DNA of 64,000 bases from Fibrobacter sp. UBA4223 (GCA_002382975.1 DFTB01000010.1:1-64000), one strand, 5' to 3'; counted from the first letter of the stretch, positions 25,599 to 33,433 are shown. Translations and numbers: made by a program. The notes: generated from the sequence alone by a model not told the origin.

Positions 25599-26708
25599 AA
25601 ACACAATTTTCCCGGCGGTCCCGAGAATCCCGATAATGTAGAGCATTCCGTCGTAGTAGCGCCAGAAACGGAAGGGCACCGACAGGTTCGACAGGTCCCG
25701 CACGAACCCGTGGATCAGCGGATTTTCGGAATCAAGCACCTGGGTGGCGGCGGCGTTCATGGCGATTACGCCCGGAGTGGCCTCGCGCCCCTGCCGCGGA
25801 AAAGGACTTCCATCGACGGAATAGTCCGCCAGGTAGGGTCGCCTGCTTTCGAAGAAGTTCAGGATTCGCTCGCAAATCTGCTTCTCCCGCTCGTCGGCGC
25901 GGAACAGCGTGTAGTCGAGGCTCAGGTTCAGGGCCACTCGCCAGGCGTCTCCGCTGAAGCAGTTGCTCTCGGGGAACCAGGGCATGGATTTGGGTGTGCC
26001 ATCGAATTCCGAGTAGTCGGCGCAGAGGCCAGTTTCTGGGTGGGCTGCCTTTGTCAGGTATTCAATGCTGCGCTTGGCGATCTCGTTCCATTCGTTATCG
26101 CCAGTGGCTTCCGCGAACATGCGGTAGAAGGCCACGGTGTGGTAACTGGGGTCGGTGAAGTCGTTGCCCAGCACGGGGGAGAACCTAACGATTCCCATCT
26201 TGGGGTCGATGATGGGGCCAACCAGCTCGTTGGTCTGCTTGTGCCGCATCATGTTGATGAGCTCTACTGCGGCTTCCTTGTAGTCGTCTCGGCCAAACCG
26301 CTTGGCTGCAATCAGCAGCGCCGCTGCGATGTACTCCTCGCCGTCGGGGGCAGACCCCGGATCCATCATAGAAAAATCGGTGGTGGAGACCTGCCAGGAA
26401 TAGAAGCCCTGGTGCGGCCCTTCGGCGTTGTACAGGTAGCGCTTGGTAAAACGCCAGAGCTTGTCGAACAGTTCCGGGTGGTCGGTGAGGGCGGTGACGA
26501 ACATGCCGTAGCTCATGCCCTCGGAGCGGATGTCGTCGTGTCCGATGTCCACGATGTAGGCCATGTTGTCGGAGGCTTCAAAGCAGATGCGCTCGTCGAT
26601 GGGGTCGCCCTCAAAAAGTTTGCTGTAGGCGTTCTGCAAAAGTTGGTCTGCGAAGTTGGGGCCGTAGCCCGCTTCCACGAACATATCACGCGGTTTGAAT
26701 CGTTCCAT
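25596..26708 (-). CDS. Glycoside hydrolase family 8, likely reducing-end xylo-oligosaccharide-releasing (Rex-like)
   Basis: A 370-residue GH8 protein with no signal peptide, hence probably cytoplasmic. GH8 signatures are DIRSEGMSYGMFVTAL near residue 60 (Glu is the general acid), APDGEEYIAAALLIA near 120, DPSYHTVAFY near 190 and FSGDAWRVALNL near 245 (Asp is the general base). The lack of a secretion signal, the length and the DPSYH motif fit Rex enzymes, which trim xylose from the reducing end of imported xylo-oligosaccharides. A secreted-type cellulase or xylanase is less likely. GGAG lies seven bases before the ATG. It stands alone, divergent from a FISUMP gene. Confidence 0.85.
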   Translation of the reverse strand: MERFKPRDMFVEAGYGPNFADQLLQNAYSKLFEGDPIDERICFEASDNMAYIVDIGHDDIRSEGMSYGMFVTALTDHPELFDKLWRFTKRYLYNAEGPHQGFYSWQVSTTDFSMMDPGSAPDGEEYIAAALLIAAKRFGRDDYKEAAVELINMMRHKQTNELVGPIIDPKMGIVRFSPVLGNDFTDPSYHTVAFYRMFAEATGDNEWNEIAKRSIEYLTKAAHPETGLCADYSEFDGTPKSMPWFPESNCFSGDAWRVALNLSLDYTLFRADEREKQICERILNFFESRRPYLADYSVDGSPFPRQGREATPGVIAMNAAATQVLDSENPLIHGFVRDLSNLSVPFRFWRYYDGMLYIIGILGTAGKIVF

Positions 26709-26752
26709 AAAAAACTCCGGTATTTACCCAGAAAGGTAATAAAAGGTGTATT

Positions 26753-26780
26753 AATTCGGAGTTCGGAATTCGGAATTCGG
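26753..26780. repeat. Four AATTCGG heptamers
   Basis: AATTCGG, AGTTCGG, AATTCGG and AATTCGG follow each other without gaps, then a T run. Unlike the other heptamer tracts in this window it does not touch a stop codon but lies upstream of two divergent genes. Confidence 0.65.
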
Positions 26781-26828
26781 ATTTTTTTTGAGTGCTCTAA
26801 AATCATAATTCCGAAATTCGAATCGAAA

Positions 26829-26930
26829 AGGGGGAGGCCTCCCCCTCGGCCGAGCTGTATCTCGGCCTACCCCCTCACCTAGGGGGCAAATCCCCCTAAC
26901 ACCCCTGAAAATGCCCAAAATGGGCGTTTT
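26829..26930. repeat. Stack of four adjacent hairpins
   Basis: In order: the perfect palindrome GGGGGAGGCCTCCCCC (26830-26845); GGCCGAG-CTGTAT-CTCGGCC (26848-26867); AGGGGG-CAAAT-CCCCCT (26881-26897); AAAATGCCC-AAAAT-GGGCGTTTT (26908-26930), the last with a terminator-like look. The first recurs at the window start. This looks like a structured dispersed element. Confidence 0.65.
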
Positions 26931-27041
26931 AAAAAAAGTAAGTAAAAAAAATACTTTATTTTGTTTGTGTGTTTTTTTACATTCAGTGTCGTAAACTGGG
27001 TGGTTTATGGAGATGCTTGCTGTAGCAAAGGGAAAGATTCC

Positions 27042-28088
27042 ATGCGTCTAGAGAAGTTGATTAATGGGTTGCTCGTCTTTTTAAGTGCTTTTGCACTGTT
27101 TCTCATTGCCTGCGGAGATTCTGCGACCGCGCCGGCTGGCGGAAATAATGCGGATGGAAATGTTGCCGACTTCGGTCCCGTTGACAACTTGCCTGGCTGC
27201 ACCGAAAATTGCGAAGGGATCTCCGCTACCCAGTTGCTTTCGTCCAGTGAAATGCCGACATCCGGCAGCTCTGTAAAGTCGAGTAGCAGTTTCGCGAAGT
27301 CCTCATCAAGCAATTCTGCAAAATCTAGCAGCAGTTTTGTGAAGTTCTCTTCAGGTTCCGTTGTTAACTCAAGCAACAGTTTTGTAAAATTCTCTTCAAG
27401 CTCCGTTGCCAAGTCAAGCGGCAGTTCCGTGAAATCGTCTTCGTCGAAAGGCTTGTCAGCCAGTTCAAGTGTCATTGTATATGGTACCCTGAAGGATTCC
27501 CGCGACGGTCAGACGTACAAGACGGTAAAAATCGGTAATCAATGGTGGATGGCTCAGAATCTGAATTATGAAACGAAGTACGGTAGTTCCTGCTACAATG
27601 ACGATGTTAGCAATTGCACCAAGTACGGTCGCCTTTACACGTGGGCTACTGCCATAGGCAAGTTCGAGGAACAGTGTGGCTGCGGCAACAGCTGTGACCT
27701 TGGCTCGGACATCGTGCAGGGTGTATGCCCTGCTGGTTGGCACTTGCCGAGCCGGACGGAATGGGAAACCCTGATCGATGCGGTGGGCGATCTTTTCACG
27801 GCGGGCGCTAAACTCAAGGCCCGGACTGGCTGGACGGCCTATGGCGGCATCACCAACGAGGATGCCTACGGCTTCTCTGCGCTCCCTGCTGGCGAGGCTA
27901 CTGCTAACAAGACGAACGGCCTTTTCTTCTACTTTGCTTTGGCTGGCGACATCGCCTCCTTCTGGAGTGCCACGCAGTACGACGAGGACTACGCCATCCT
28001 AATGGTCATGAGCTACGACAACGACTTCGCGGACCAGGGTAGATACGGTAAGGAGCATGGGCTTTCTGTCCGTTGCTTGCGGGACTAG
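27042..28088 (+). CDS. FISUMP-domain lipoprotein with Ser-rich linker
   Basis: A 348-residue lipoprotein with lipobox LIACG (Cys near residue 24). After a short spacer comes a low-complexity linker of about 75 residues made of imperfect 7-8-residue units (SSSFVKF, SSSSVAKS). The C-terminal FISUMP domain follows: RDGQTYKTVKIGNQWWMAQNLNYETKYG, CPAGWHLPSRTEWETLI, GFSALPAGEA, FWSATQYDEDYA and VRCLRD. The ATG at 27042 puts the lipobox at the right distance; the frame is open from 26961 but that part looks non-coding. Such linkers are common on Fibrobacter surface proteins. Function unknown. Confidence 0.82.
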   Translation: MRLEKLINGLLVFLSAFALFLIACGDSATAPAGGNNADGNVADFGPVDNLPGCTENCEGISATQLLSSSEMPTSGSSVKSSSSFAKSSSSNSAKSSSSFVKFSSGSVVNSSNSFVKFSSSSVAKSSGSSVKSSSSKGLSASSSVIVYGTLKDSRDGQTYKTVKIGNQWWMAQNLNYETKYGSSCYNDDVSNCTKYGRLYTWATAIGKFEEQCGCGNSCDLGSDIVQGVCPAGWHLPSRTEWETLIDAVGDLFTAGAKLKARTGWTAYGGITNEDAYGFSALPAGEATANKTNGLFFYFALAGDIASFWSATQYDEDYAILMVMSYDNDFADQGRYGKEHGLSVRCLRD

Positions 28089-28187
28089 TAGCGAGGCGAA
28101 GGCCATGGCCCATGCTTTGTCATGTGCGAAAAGCTGGCGGTCATGCTGCAAATAGGTTGATTTACGGCGGCAGTTGAAGGTAAAATG

Positions 28188-28216
28188 CAAGCTCTCATGC
28201 TCGGGGCTTGTTTTTT
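28188..28216 (+). terminator. Terminator behind the FISUMP gene
   Basis: CAAGCTC (28188-28194) pairs with GGGCTTG (28204-28210), one G-T pair, nine-base loop, followed by six T. It lies 100 bases behind the stop. Confidence 0.7.
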
Positions 28217-28238
28217 GCATTGTTAATAGGTATATTTG
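28208..28238 (+). promoter_or_regulatory. Candidate promoter of the GNAT pair
   Basis: TTG at 28208-28210, 20 bases, TATATTTG at 28231-28238: a good TTG/TAnnTTTG arrangement. A near-palindrome CTGGCC-CTA-GGCCAG at 28270-28284 between it and the gene could be an operator, as toxin-antitoxin operons often are autoregulated. Confidence 0.45.
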
Positions 28239-28314
28239 TGGCAATGGAACCGACTTGACTGGTTGCCGCCTGGCCCTAGGCCAGTTTTCTATATGGTATA
28301 ACAGAAGAGGAATC

Positions 28315-28533
28315 ATGGCTCGCGAAATTCGAGAGACTCCTATACTGTTCGGCGAGGATGCTCGCCGGTTTTTGGCCCGTATGGAAGAGCGGCACCCGGA
28401 ACCTCCGGAAGTTCGTGCCCGCATCCAGCGGAATTACGAAATTTTCAAGAAGGCCTACGAGGAGGGAATGCGCGAAAAGCGCGCCCGCGAAGCGGCCAAC
28501 GGAGGTATCGACCCGTGGTTCAACCAAGTATAG
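28315..28533 (+). CDS. Small charged protein, possible antitoxin partner of the GNAT protein
   Basis: A 72-residue protein rich in Arg and Glu, with a helical run ARRFLARMEERHPEPPEVRARIQRNYEIFKKAYEEGMREKRARE. It has no recognised fold. AGAGGAA sits six bases before the ATG at 28315; the frame is open from 28174 but the upstream part looks non-coding. It overlaps the GNAT gene by 19 bases. Its size, charge and overlap resemble antitoxins of GNAT toxin systems, but it shows no ribbon-helix-helix signature, so this role is inferred only from context. Confidence 0.6.
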   Translation: MAREIRETPILFGEDARRFLARMEERHPEPPEVRARIQRNYEIFKKAYEEGMREKRAREAANGGIDPWFNQV

Positions 28534-29072
28534 AGTTATCATCTTTTAAGTTCATTCGCTTAAATTCGACGGACTCAATCAAAAGATTTGACTGCGGCGA
28601 CAGGGATTTGAACGACTTTATATTGAATCATGCCCCGGCGTTCCAAAAACACCTGATTTCTGTAAGTTATGCGTATGCCAATCCCAATACGGGACAAATT
28701 TTGGCTTATTGCAGTCTAGCAAACGACAAGGTGGCAATAACTGATTTCAAGGATAAAACGGAATTCAACCGATTTCGTAAAAAGAACGGTTTTCCGAACG
28801 AAAAACGCCTTAAAAGTTACCCGGCGGTCAAGTTGTGCCGTCTGGGCGTTGATGTCTCCGCAAAAGGAAACCAGATTGGCTCTGGAATGTTGGATTACAT
28901 CAAGTCAATGTTCGTTGTTGAAAACAAGACCGGTTGTCGTTTCCTGACTGTGGACGCCTACCTTGATGCAGTCCCGTTCTACGAAAAGAACGGTTTTCGC
29001 AGGATGAATGTTGAGGACGATGACCCCCACACGCGCCTCATGTATTATGACCTGATGGACCTTGTGGGATAG
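28515..29072 (+). CDS. GNAT-family acetyltransferase, TacT-like
   Basis: A 185-residue GNAT protein. FDCGDRDLNDFIL near residue 24 is the N-terminal motif shared by TacT-type tRNA-acetylating toxins and their relatives. LCRLGVDVSAKGNQIGSGML near 108-127 is the acetyl-CoA binding motif A (usual form R-x-x-G-x-G/A). VPFYEKNGFRRM near 155 is motif B. Translation starts at a GTG inside the preceding small gene, which suggests coupling. It may be the toxin of a type II system, or a plain acetyltransferase. Confidence 0.75.
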   Translation: MVQPSIELSSFKFIRLNSTDSIKRFDCGDRDLNDFILNHAPAFQKHLISVSYAYANPNTGQILAYCSLANDKVAITDFKDKTEFNRFRKKNGFPNEKRLKSYPAVKLCRLGVDVSAKGNQIGSGMLDYIKSMFVVENKTGCRFLTVDAYLDAVPFYEKNGFRRMNVEDDDPHTRLMYYDLMDLVG

Positions 29073-29093
29073 GTCGGGCTTCCTTCATTTTGC

Positions 29094-29099
29094 TACATT
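29094..29099 (+). promoter_or_regulatory. Candidate -10 box TACATT of maf (leaderless)
   Basis: TACATT ends seven bases before the ATG at 29107, and there is no ribosome binding site between them. Confidence 0.4.
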
Positions 29100-29106
29100 T
29101 CCTCTC

Positions 29107-29691
29107 ATGGAAGAGTGTTTGAAAACGGTTGACTTGGTCCTTGCCAGCGGGTCCCCCCGCCGCCGCGAAATCCTGGAGCAGATCGGGGTCAAGTTCCGCG
29201 TTTCGGTGTCGGGCGAAGAGGAAAAGCCTACCGCCGAAAATCCCCTGGATTTTCCCCGCGAAAACGCAAGCCAAAAGGCCTTGGCGGTCTCCAAGAAGGA
29301 CCCTTCCGCCGTGGTGCTGGGTTTTGACACTTTGGTGTTTCTGGACGGTCGCCCTCTCGGAAAGCCCAAGGATAAAGATGACGCTCTCCGGATGCTCAAG
29401 TCCCTGAACGGACGCTCCCACAAGGTGATTACCGGTGTGGCGGTGGCCCACGGAGGCATGCTCCTCTCCGCTTCCCAAGAGGAAACGGAGGTGTTTTTTA
29501 GGGACTGTTCCTTACAGGAGCTGGAAGAATATGTAAATTCTTTGGACCCAATGGATAAAGCGGGGGCCTACGGCATCCAGACAAACGGAGCCCGCCTGAT
29601 CCGCTCTATCCGCGGATGCTATTACAATGTAGTCGGACTTCCTGTAGCCCGCACGCTAGACATGCTTAAGAATTTGAAGGTGAAGGTATGA
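29107..29691 (+). CDS. maf: Maf-family nucleotide pyrophosphatase
   Basis: Maf proteins hydrolyse non-canonical or excess nucleoside triphosphates such as dTTP, UTP or modified bases. VLASGSPRRREIL is near residue 10, the catalytic GFDTLVFLDGRPLGKPKDKDDALRML near 78, SHKVITGVAV near 105 and DKAGAYGIQ near 155. At 194 residues it has the family length. The ATG at 29107 gives the canonical N-terminus; the frame is open from 29062. The stop overlaps the next gene by four bases. Confidence 0.92.
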   Translation: MEECLKTVDLVLASGSPRRREILEQIGVKFRVSVSGEEEKPTAENPLDFPRENASQKALAVSKKDPSAVVLGFDTLVFLDGRPLGKPKDKDDALRMLKSLNGRSHKVITGVAVAHGGMLLSASQEETEVFFRDCSLQELEEYVNSLDPMDKAGAYGIQTNGARLIRSIRGCYYNVVGLPVARTLDMLKNLKVKV

Positions 29692-30698
29692 GTAATCCTA
29701 TTGAAGATAAACGCCCCGACGAGCGGCTTGGCGCCTACCTGGCCCGTGCCCGCGAAGCAAAATCCATGACGGTGGCAGACCTTGCCACGGCGACGCGTTT
29801 GTCCGAAAAGAACATTTCCCTGATTGAATCCGGTGACTGGAAGGCTTTTCCGGTGCAGGCCTATTTGCGCGGCTATCTGAACTCCGTGAGTACCAAACTG
29901 GGCCTGGATTCCAAGCGGGTGCTGGACTGGTATGCCGCCGAGAATGGTTCCAAGTTTGCAAGCCTTCTTACGGACCTTTCTGACGGTAACCCGGGCAAGC
30001 CTTCGGGTTCTGCCGAAGGGGAGGGTGGCTCCAAGGGGAAGGTAATCGTCATTATTCTCGTGGTTATTGGACTTGCCCTGGTGGTCGCCTCCAAGTTCTT
30101 CAAGGATGTGACGCCTGCGCAGAGCGCTCCCGAACCTGTGAAGACCGAAGTGGTGGAAGAAGAACCCGCTGTCGAGACTCCCGCTGAAATGCCCGAAGGG
30201 GCCGAGGCCGTTCCCGCCGATTCCATGAATGCGGATACCTCTGCAGCCCAGATCGCTCCCGCCGATACGGCGAAGGCCGCTCCCGCCAAGGACCAGCCTA
30301 TCAGCCAGGCCGTTGTGGATGAAGCTATCAAGAAATCCGACCGTCCCGCTTCGGCAACCATATTCCTTTCGTCCGATTCCAAGACCGAAGAGGCCAAGGC
30401 CGCTCTGGCAGGTGCAAGCTCCAAGCTTATCTTGGTGGCCTCTGGCGAGATGCGCACCTGGATCGGTATCAAGCACAACGAAGACGATACCTCGTTCCTC
30501 AAGGAATCCAACCTTTCCAAGGCCGGCACCCGCATGGTCTATGAATCTTCGGACACCCTGTACGTGGTGGTGGGCGAACCTAGGGCCATTTCCAAGTTCT
30601 ACCTGAACGGCAAGGACGTGCCGCTGCCCGGCATGAAATTCGGCCGCGTCACCAAGTTCAGGGTCTTTGGCGGTAAAGTCATCGAAGGAGCGGAATAA
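29688..30698 (+). CDS. rodZ: RodZ-like helix-turn-helix membrane protein
   Basis: Residues 12-80 form a Cro/C1-type HTH (RLGAYLARAREAKSMTVADLATATRLSEKNISLIESGDWKAF). A membrane helix lies at about 117-137, then an Ala/Pro/Glu-rich linker and a C-terminal beta domain (DUF4115-like, ending GMKFGRVTKFRVFGG). This order is that of RodZ, which anchors MreB filaments to the membrane for rod shape. It is coupled to maf (ATGA) and abuts hisB by one base. Confidence 0.82.
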   Translation: MSNPIEDKRPDERLGAYLARAREAKSMTVADLATATRLSEKNISLIESGDWKAFPVQAYLRGYLNSVSTKLGLDSKRVLDWYAAENGSKFASLLTDLSDGNPGKPSGSAEGEGGSKGKVIVIILVVIGLALVVASKFFKDVTPAQSAPEPVKTEVVEEEPAVETPAEMPEGAEAVPADSMNADTSAAQIAPADTAKAAPAKDQPISQAVVDEAIKKSDRPASATIFLSSDSKTEEAKAALAGASSKLILVASGEMRTWIGIKHNEDDTSFLKESNLSKAGTRMVYESSDTLYVVVGEPRAISKFYLNGKDVPLPGMKFGRVTKFRVFGGKVIEGAE

Positions 30699-31282
30699 TG
30701 CGAGTTTCCAAGATCGAAAGAAAGACCAGCGAGACCAACATTTCCCTGAGCCTCAACCTGGACGAGGCCAGCAGGGGCGTCATTGATTCCGGCAATGCGT
30801 TTCTGGACCACATGCTGGACCTGTTCCAGGTCCACGGCGGCTTCCGTCTGGACTTGACCTGCAAGGGCGACACCGCTATCGACATGCACCACAGTATGGA
30901 AGACATCGGCATTGTGCTCGGGCAGGCTCTTGTGGAATGCCTCGGCGACAAGAAAGGTATCGAGCGCTACGGCTTTTACTTTGTCCCTATGGACGAGGCC
31001 CTCAGCCGCGTGTGCATCGATTTCAGCAACCGCATCGGTTTCGTGTGGAAGGTGGAACTCCCCGGAGAGACGGCTGGCGGCATCGAGGCCAGCATGTTCG
31101 AGCATTTCTTCAAGACGGTCTGCGAGAACGCCCGCATGAACCTGCATGTAGAACTGTTCTACGGCAGCGACAACCACCATTGCCTGGAAAGCATCTTCAA
31201 GGCTTTTGCACGAGCTGTGGCCATGGCCGTTGCACCCAGCCGTAACGTGAAGGGCGTCCCCAGCAGCAAGGGCGTACTTTAG
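30698..31282 (+). CDS. hisB: Imidazoleglycerol-phosphate dehydratase HisB
   Basis: HisB catalyses the sixth step of histidine synthesis with two manganese ions. Metal ligands are visible in FLDHMLDLF near residue 36, DMHHSMEDIGI near 63, FEHFFKT near 134 and DNHHCLESIFKAFARA near 155. The 194-residue size is that of the monofunctional enzyme without a phosphatase domain. No other his gene is nearby. Its TAG stop is part of the inverted repeat of the element at 31278-31436. Confidence 0.96.
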   Translation: MRVSKIERKTSETNISLSLNLDEASRGVIDSGNAFLDHMLDLFQVHGGFRLDLTCKGDTAIDMHHSMEDIGIVLGQALVECLGDKKGIERYGFYFVPMDEALSRVCIDFSNRIGFVWKVELPGETAGGIEASMFEHFFKTVCENARMNLHVELFYGSDNHHCLESIFKAFARAVAMAVAPSRNVKGVPSSKGVL

Positions 31283-31436
31283 ACGAAAGAACGCTCCGCT
31301 TACAGCGGAGCTACAGACGATAGACGAAAGAATGTAACTGATTGCGTTGCATTCTTTTTTTTGAAAAAAATGCCTTGGATTTGAAAAACCTTTCGTCTTT
31401 CGTCTAAAGGCCCGCAGGGCCGTTCTTTCGTCTAAA
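31278..31436. mobile_element. 159-bp MITE-like element with perfect terminal inverted repeats
   Basis: The ends TTTAGACGAAAGAACG (31278-31293) and CGTTCTTTCGTCTAAA (31421-31436) are perfect 16-base inverted repeats. An inner pair at 31315-31330 and 31390-31405 matches 15 of 16. Hairpins sit between outer and inner repeats on both sides (GCTCCGCT-TAC-AGCGGAGC and GGCCC-GCA-GGGCC). The repeats contain AGACGAA heptamers. There is no gene inside. Each outer end carries TAG, which is the stop codon of hisB on the left and of the lipoprotein on the right. Mobility is inferred from structure only. Confidence 0.65.
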
Positions 31437-32073
31437 TCTTAGGGACTCTCACCTTATCCCCGGCATTCAGGTGCTCCAGCATCACGCCGGGGTTTACTGA
31501 TTGCAGGGTAGAGAGCACGTAGAAGCGGGGGAGGCTCTGGGCACCCGCCCCGTAGGTCCGGCGTAAAAGCTGGAACAGGTCTTCGCCTTCCTTGGATTCA
31601 ACCACCTTGTAAAGCTTTGAATTGCTGGGGTCCGACTGCAACGCAGAAAGGGCCTGGGTGAACTGGTTCGCGAAATTTTCGGCGGAATTGTCCTTGCGGG
31701 GTTGAGTGGCTGCCGGTCCCGGTTTTCCGCTGCCGGTCCTTGTCCCTTGGTCCGCCTTGGTTCCTTTTTCGGGCTTTTTCCCCGTTACCGAAGAGGGCAG
31801 TATAAAGTTCGGCGCCTTGAAGGTGTTCATGGCGATGCTTGGCTTGTTCTTGTCCTGCTTCTTTAGCGGTTCCAGGGCCAGGATGGAATCCAGGTCGGCG
31901 ATGTAGGTGCTGTCAGGCCATTCCGTAAGGGGCATTTTCTTGTTCACGACCACGATGGTCGCCACAGGCGGCTCCGGCTTGCAGGCGGCAAGAGCCCCGA
32001 CAAGCAGGGACAGTCCGAGGAACTTCCAGCACCCGGGGTGGGCGATTCTTTTTGGAAAACGGTTCCGAATCAT
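31432..32073 (-). CDS. Lipoprotein with LysM-like C-terminal domain
   Basis: A 213-residue lipoprotein with lipobox LAACK (Cys near residue 31) after a basic start. The middle is a Lys/Pro/Gly-rich linker. The last 60 residues (YKVVESKEGEDLFQLLRRTYGAGA through LNAGDKVRVPKI) resemble a LysM-type fold, with the closing L-x-x-GD-x-(I/V)-x-(I/V)P typical of peptidoglycan-binding LysM. It may tie the outer membrane to the wall. TATCTT lies six bases before the ATG, with no ribosome binding site. Confidence 0.7.
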   Translation of the reverse strand: MIRNRFPKRIAHPGCWKFLGLSLLVGALAACKPEPPVATIVVVNKKMPLTEWPDSTYIADLDSILALEPLKKQDKNKPSIAMNTFKAPNFILPSSVTGKKPEKGTKADQGTRTGSGKPGPAATQPRKDNSAENFANQFTQALSALQSDPSNSKLYKVVESKEGEDLFQLLRRTYGAGAQSLPRFYVLSTLQSVNPGVMLEHLNAGDKVRVPKI

Positions 32074-32079
32074 GGCCTA

Positions 32080-32085
32080 AAGATA
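32080..32085 (-). promoter_or_regulatory. Candidate -10 box TATCTT (leaderless)
   Basis: On the minus strand TTTTTG (32114-32109), 23 bases, TATCTT (32085-32080), then six bases to the ATG at 32073. Confidence 0.45.
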
Positions 32086-32170
32086 CAAAAAAGCGGGCCT
32101 ACGCTTGCCAAAAAGGCCTAATTCTTCTAAATTGTGTGCTCCAATTAACTACTTCACAGGAAGTTTAAAA

Positions 32171-32473
32171 ATGAAAGAAGGTATCCACCCTAACTATCAA
32201 CCGGTCGTGTTCGTCGATGCGAATACGGGTAAAGAATACATCACCCGCTCCACGAAGTCTTCCGCCGAAAAGAAGACTATCGATGGTGTTGAATATAGCG
32301 TAATTTCCTTGGAAATTACGGCTGATACCCATCCGTTTTGGACGGGCAAGCAGCATCGCGTGGATACGGCTGGCCGTATCGACCGCTTCAACAAGCGTTT
32401 CGCCGGCAACATCACCGGTGCAAAGCGCAAGACCCGCAAGGCGGCTCCCGCCAAGGCCGAAGAAGAAGCCTAG
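32171..32473 (+). CDS. rpmE2: 50S ribosomal protein L31, type B
   Basis: The protein begins MKEGIHPNYQPVVFVDANTGKEYITRSTKSS and ends in HPFWTGKQHRVDTAGRIDRFNKRF, the two ends of the bacterial L31 signature. It has none of the zinc-binding Cys of type A L31, so it is type B. A basic and acidic tail (KTRKAAPAKAEEEA) extends it to 100 residues. The ATG at 32171 follows CAGGAAG; earlier in-frame codons from 32105 are unlikely to be used. Confidence 0.93.
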   Translation: MKEGIHPNYQPVVFVDANTGKEYITRSTKSSAEKKTIDGVEYSVISLEITADTHPFWTGKQHRVDTAGRIDRFNKRFAGNITGAKRKTRKAAPAKAEEEA

Positions 32474-32481
32474 TCTTTTAC

Positions 32482-32508
32482 ACCCTCCCCTAAAACGGGA
32501 GGGTTTTT
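32482..32508 (+). terminator. Terminator behind rpmE2
   Basis: ACCCTCCC pairs with GGGAGGGT around a seven-base loop, followed by five T. A classical intrinsic terminator nine bases behind the stop. Confidence 0.88.
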
Positions 32509-32539
32509 GTATATTTAGAGAAACTCAAAAGGAAAAACG

Positions 32540-33412
32540 ATGAAAAAAACACTTACTCTCTGTGCTACCGCCGCTCTCGTGGCTATGGCTCTCACCGGTT
32601 GCGAAAAGACCGGTACCATTGAAGGTGAAGTCTGTGACGCTTTCACTGGCAAGCCTCTCGAAATGCCCACCATCTGGATGGACTCCACTATCTACTCCAC
32701 CCTCAAGGAAAAGTACAAGTACAAGCAGGAACTTCGCAAGGGCCAGTTCAAGTTCGAAAAGGTCCCCGTGGGTAACTACAAGATTCTTGCCGGCCGCTCC
32801 AAGTATATCAAGAGCAAGAACATGATTTCTACTACGGAAGAAAACCCGAACCTGAAGGTGACGCTGTACATCTATAGCGACCAGATTGAACCGGGTCTCT
32901 ACCTGCCTGGCGACGAAGAAAACGGCCCCAAGAAGATTTCTAATGAATGGGTCGTCTGGTCCACCCAGTGCAACGAATCCATTGCCGGCTATCAGCTGGA
33001 ACGTCCTCAGGCTGGCGACGGCGCCAAGGTGCCCGACCAGAAGAAGGACAAGAAAAAGAAGAAGGGTAAAAAGGAACCTGCTGCCAAGATGTCTCCGCTG
33101 CCGGCTCCCCGCGTAATCGAAGGCAAGCTGGAAGTCTTCTACCGCAATGCTAGCTCCGTGACCTCTCCGCTGGTCGCCAAGACCTTCCCTGCCGTGGAAC
33201 AGGACATTTCTGCCCACAAGGACTGCAAGGGCTTTGACGCTGGCGAAAAGAAGGGCCTCTTTGCCGACAAGGACAAGGGCACGAACTTGACAGTGACCTA
33301 TATGGCCGAAAACCTGTTCAAGATCACCGGCGATCTTCCCAAGGGCAAGCAGATTATCCAGTTCTCCCAGGATGGCAAGACTCTGACCACCTACTACTTC
33401 GAGAACAAGTAA
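32540..33412 (+). CDS. Lipoprotein with carboxypeptidase-regulatory-like domain, function unknown
   Basis: A 290-residue lipoprotein with lipobox LTGCE (Cys at residue 21). Residues 25-115 look like a small beta-sandwich of the carboxypeptidase regulatory type (GTIEGEVCDAFTGKPLEMPTIW, FEKVPVGNYKILAG). A Lys-rich stretch (KKDKKKKKGKKE) near 165 separates it from an unassigned C-terminal part. No enzymatic motif is visible. It is monocistronic, bounded by terminators on both sides, with AAAGGAAAAA before the ATG. Confidence 0.7.
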   Translation: MKKTLTLCATAALVAMALTGCEKTGTIEGEVCDAFTGKPLEMPTIWMDSTIYSTLKEKYKYKQELRKGQFKFEKVPVGNYKILAGRSKYIKSKNMISTTEENPNLKVTLYIYSDQIEPGLYLPGDEENGPKKISNEWVVWSTQCNESIAGYQLERPQAGDGAKVPDQKKDKKKKKGKKEPAAKMSPLPAPRVIEGKLEVFYRNASSVTSPLVAKTFPAVEQDISAHKDCKGFDAGEKKGLFADKDKGTNLTVTYMAENLFKITGDLPKGKQIIQFSQDGKTLTTYYFENK

Positions 33413-33433
33413 TTTATACCTAAAATTACGTCT

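Larger units (their letters stand above)
26709..27041. other. 333-bp divergent intergenic region rich in palindromes
   Basis: It contains four AATTCGG-type heptamers (26753-26780), inverted relatives at 26807-26824, and a stack of four hairpins at 26829-26930, then an AT-rich stretch likely to hold the promoter of the FISUMP gene at 27042. No gene is seen in it. Confidence 0.6.

Noticed and set aside
26807..26824. tRNA T-loop (TTCGAATCG)
   Set aside because: No acceptor or anticodon stem can be built around it; it belongs to the inverted AATTCGG words.
31278..31436. Simple bidirectional terminator between hisB and the convergent lipoprotein gene
   Set aside because: The nested inverted repeats over 159 bases and the 16-base perfect ends are far more than a terminator needs. 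A terminating effect is still possible.
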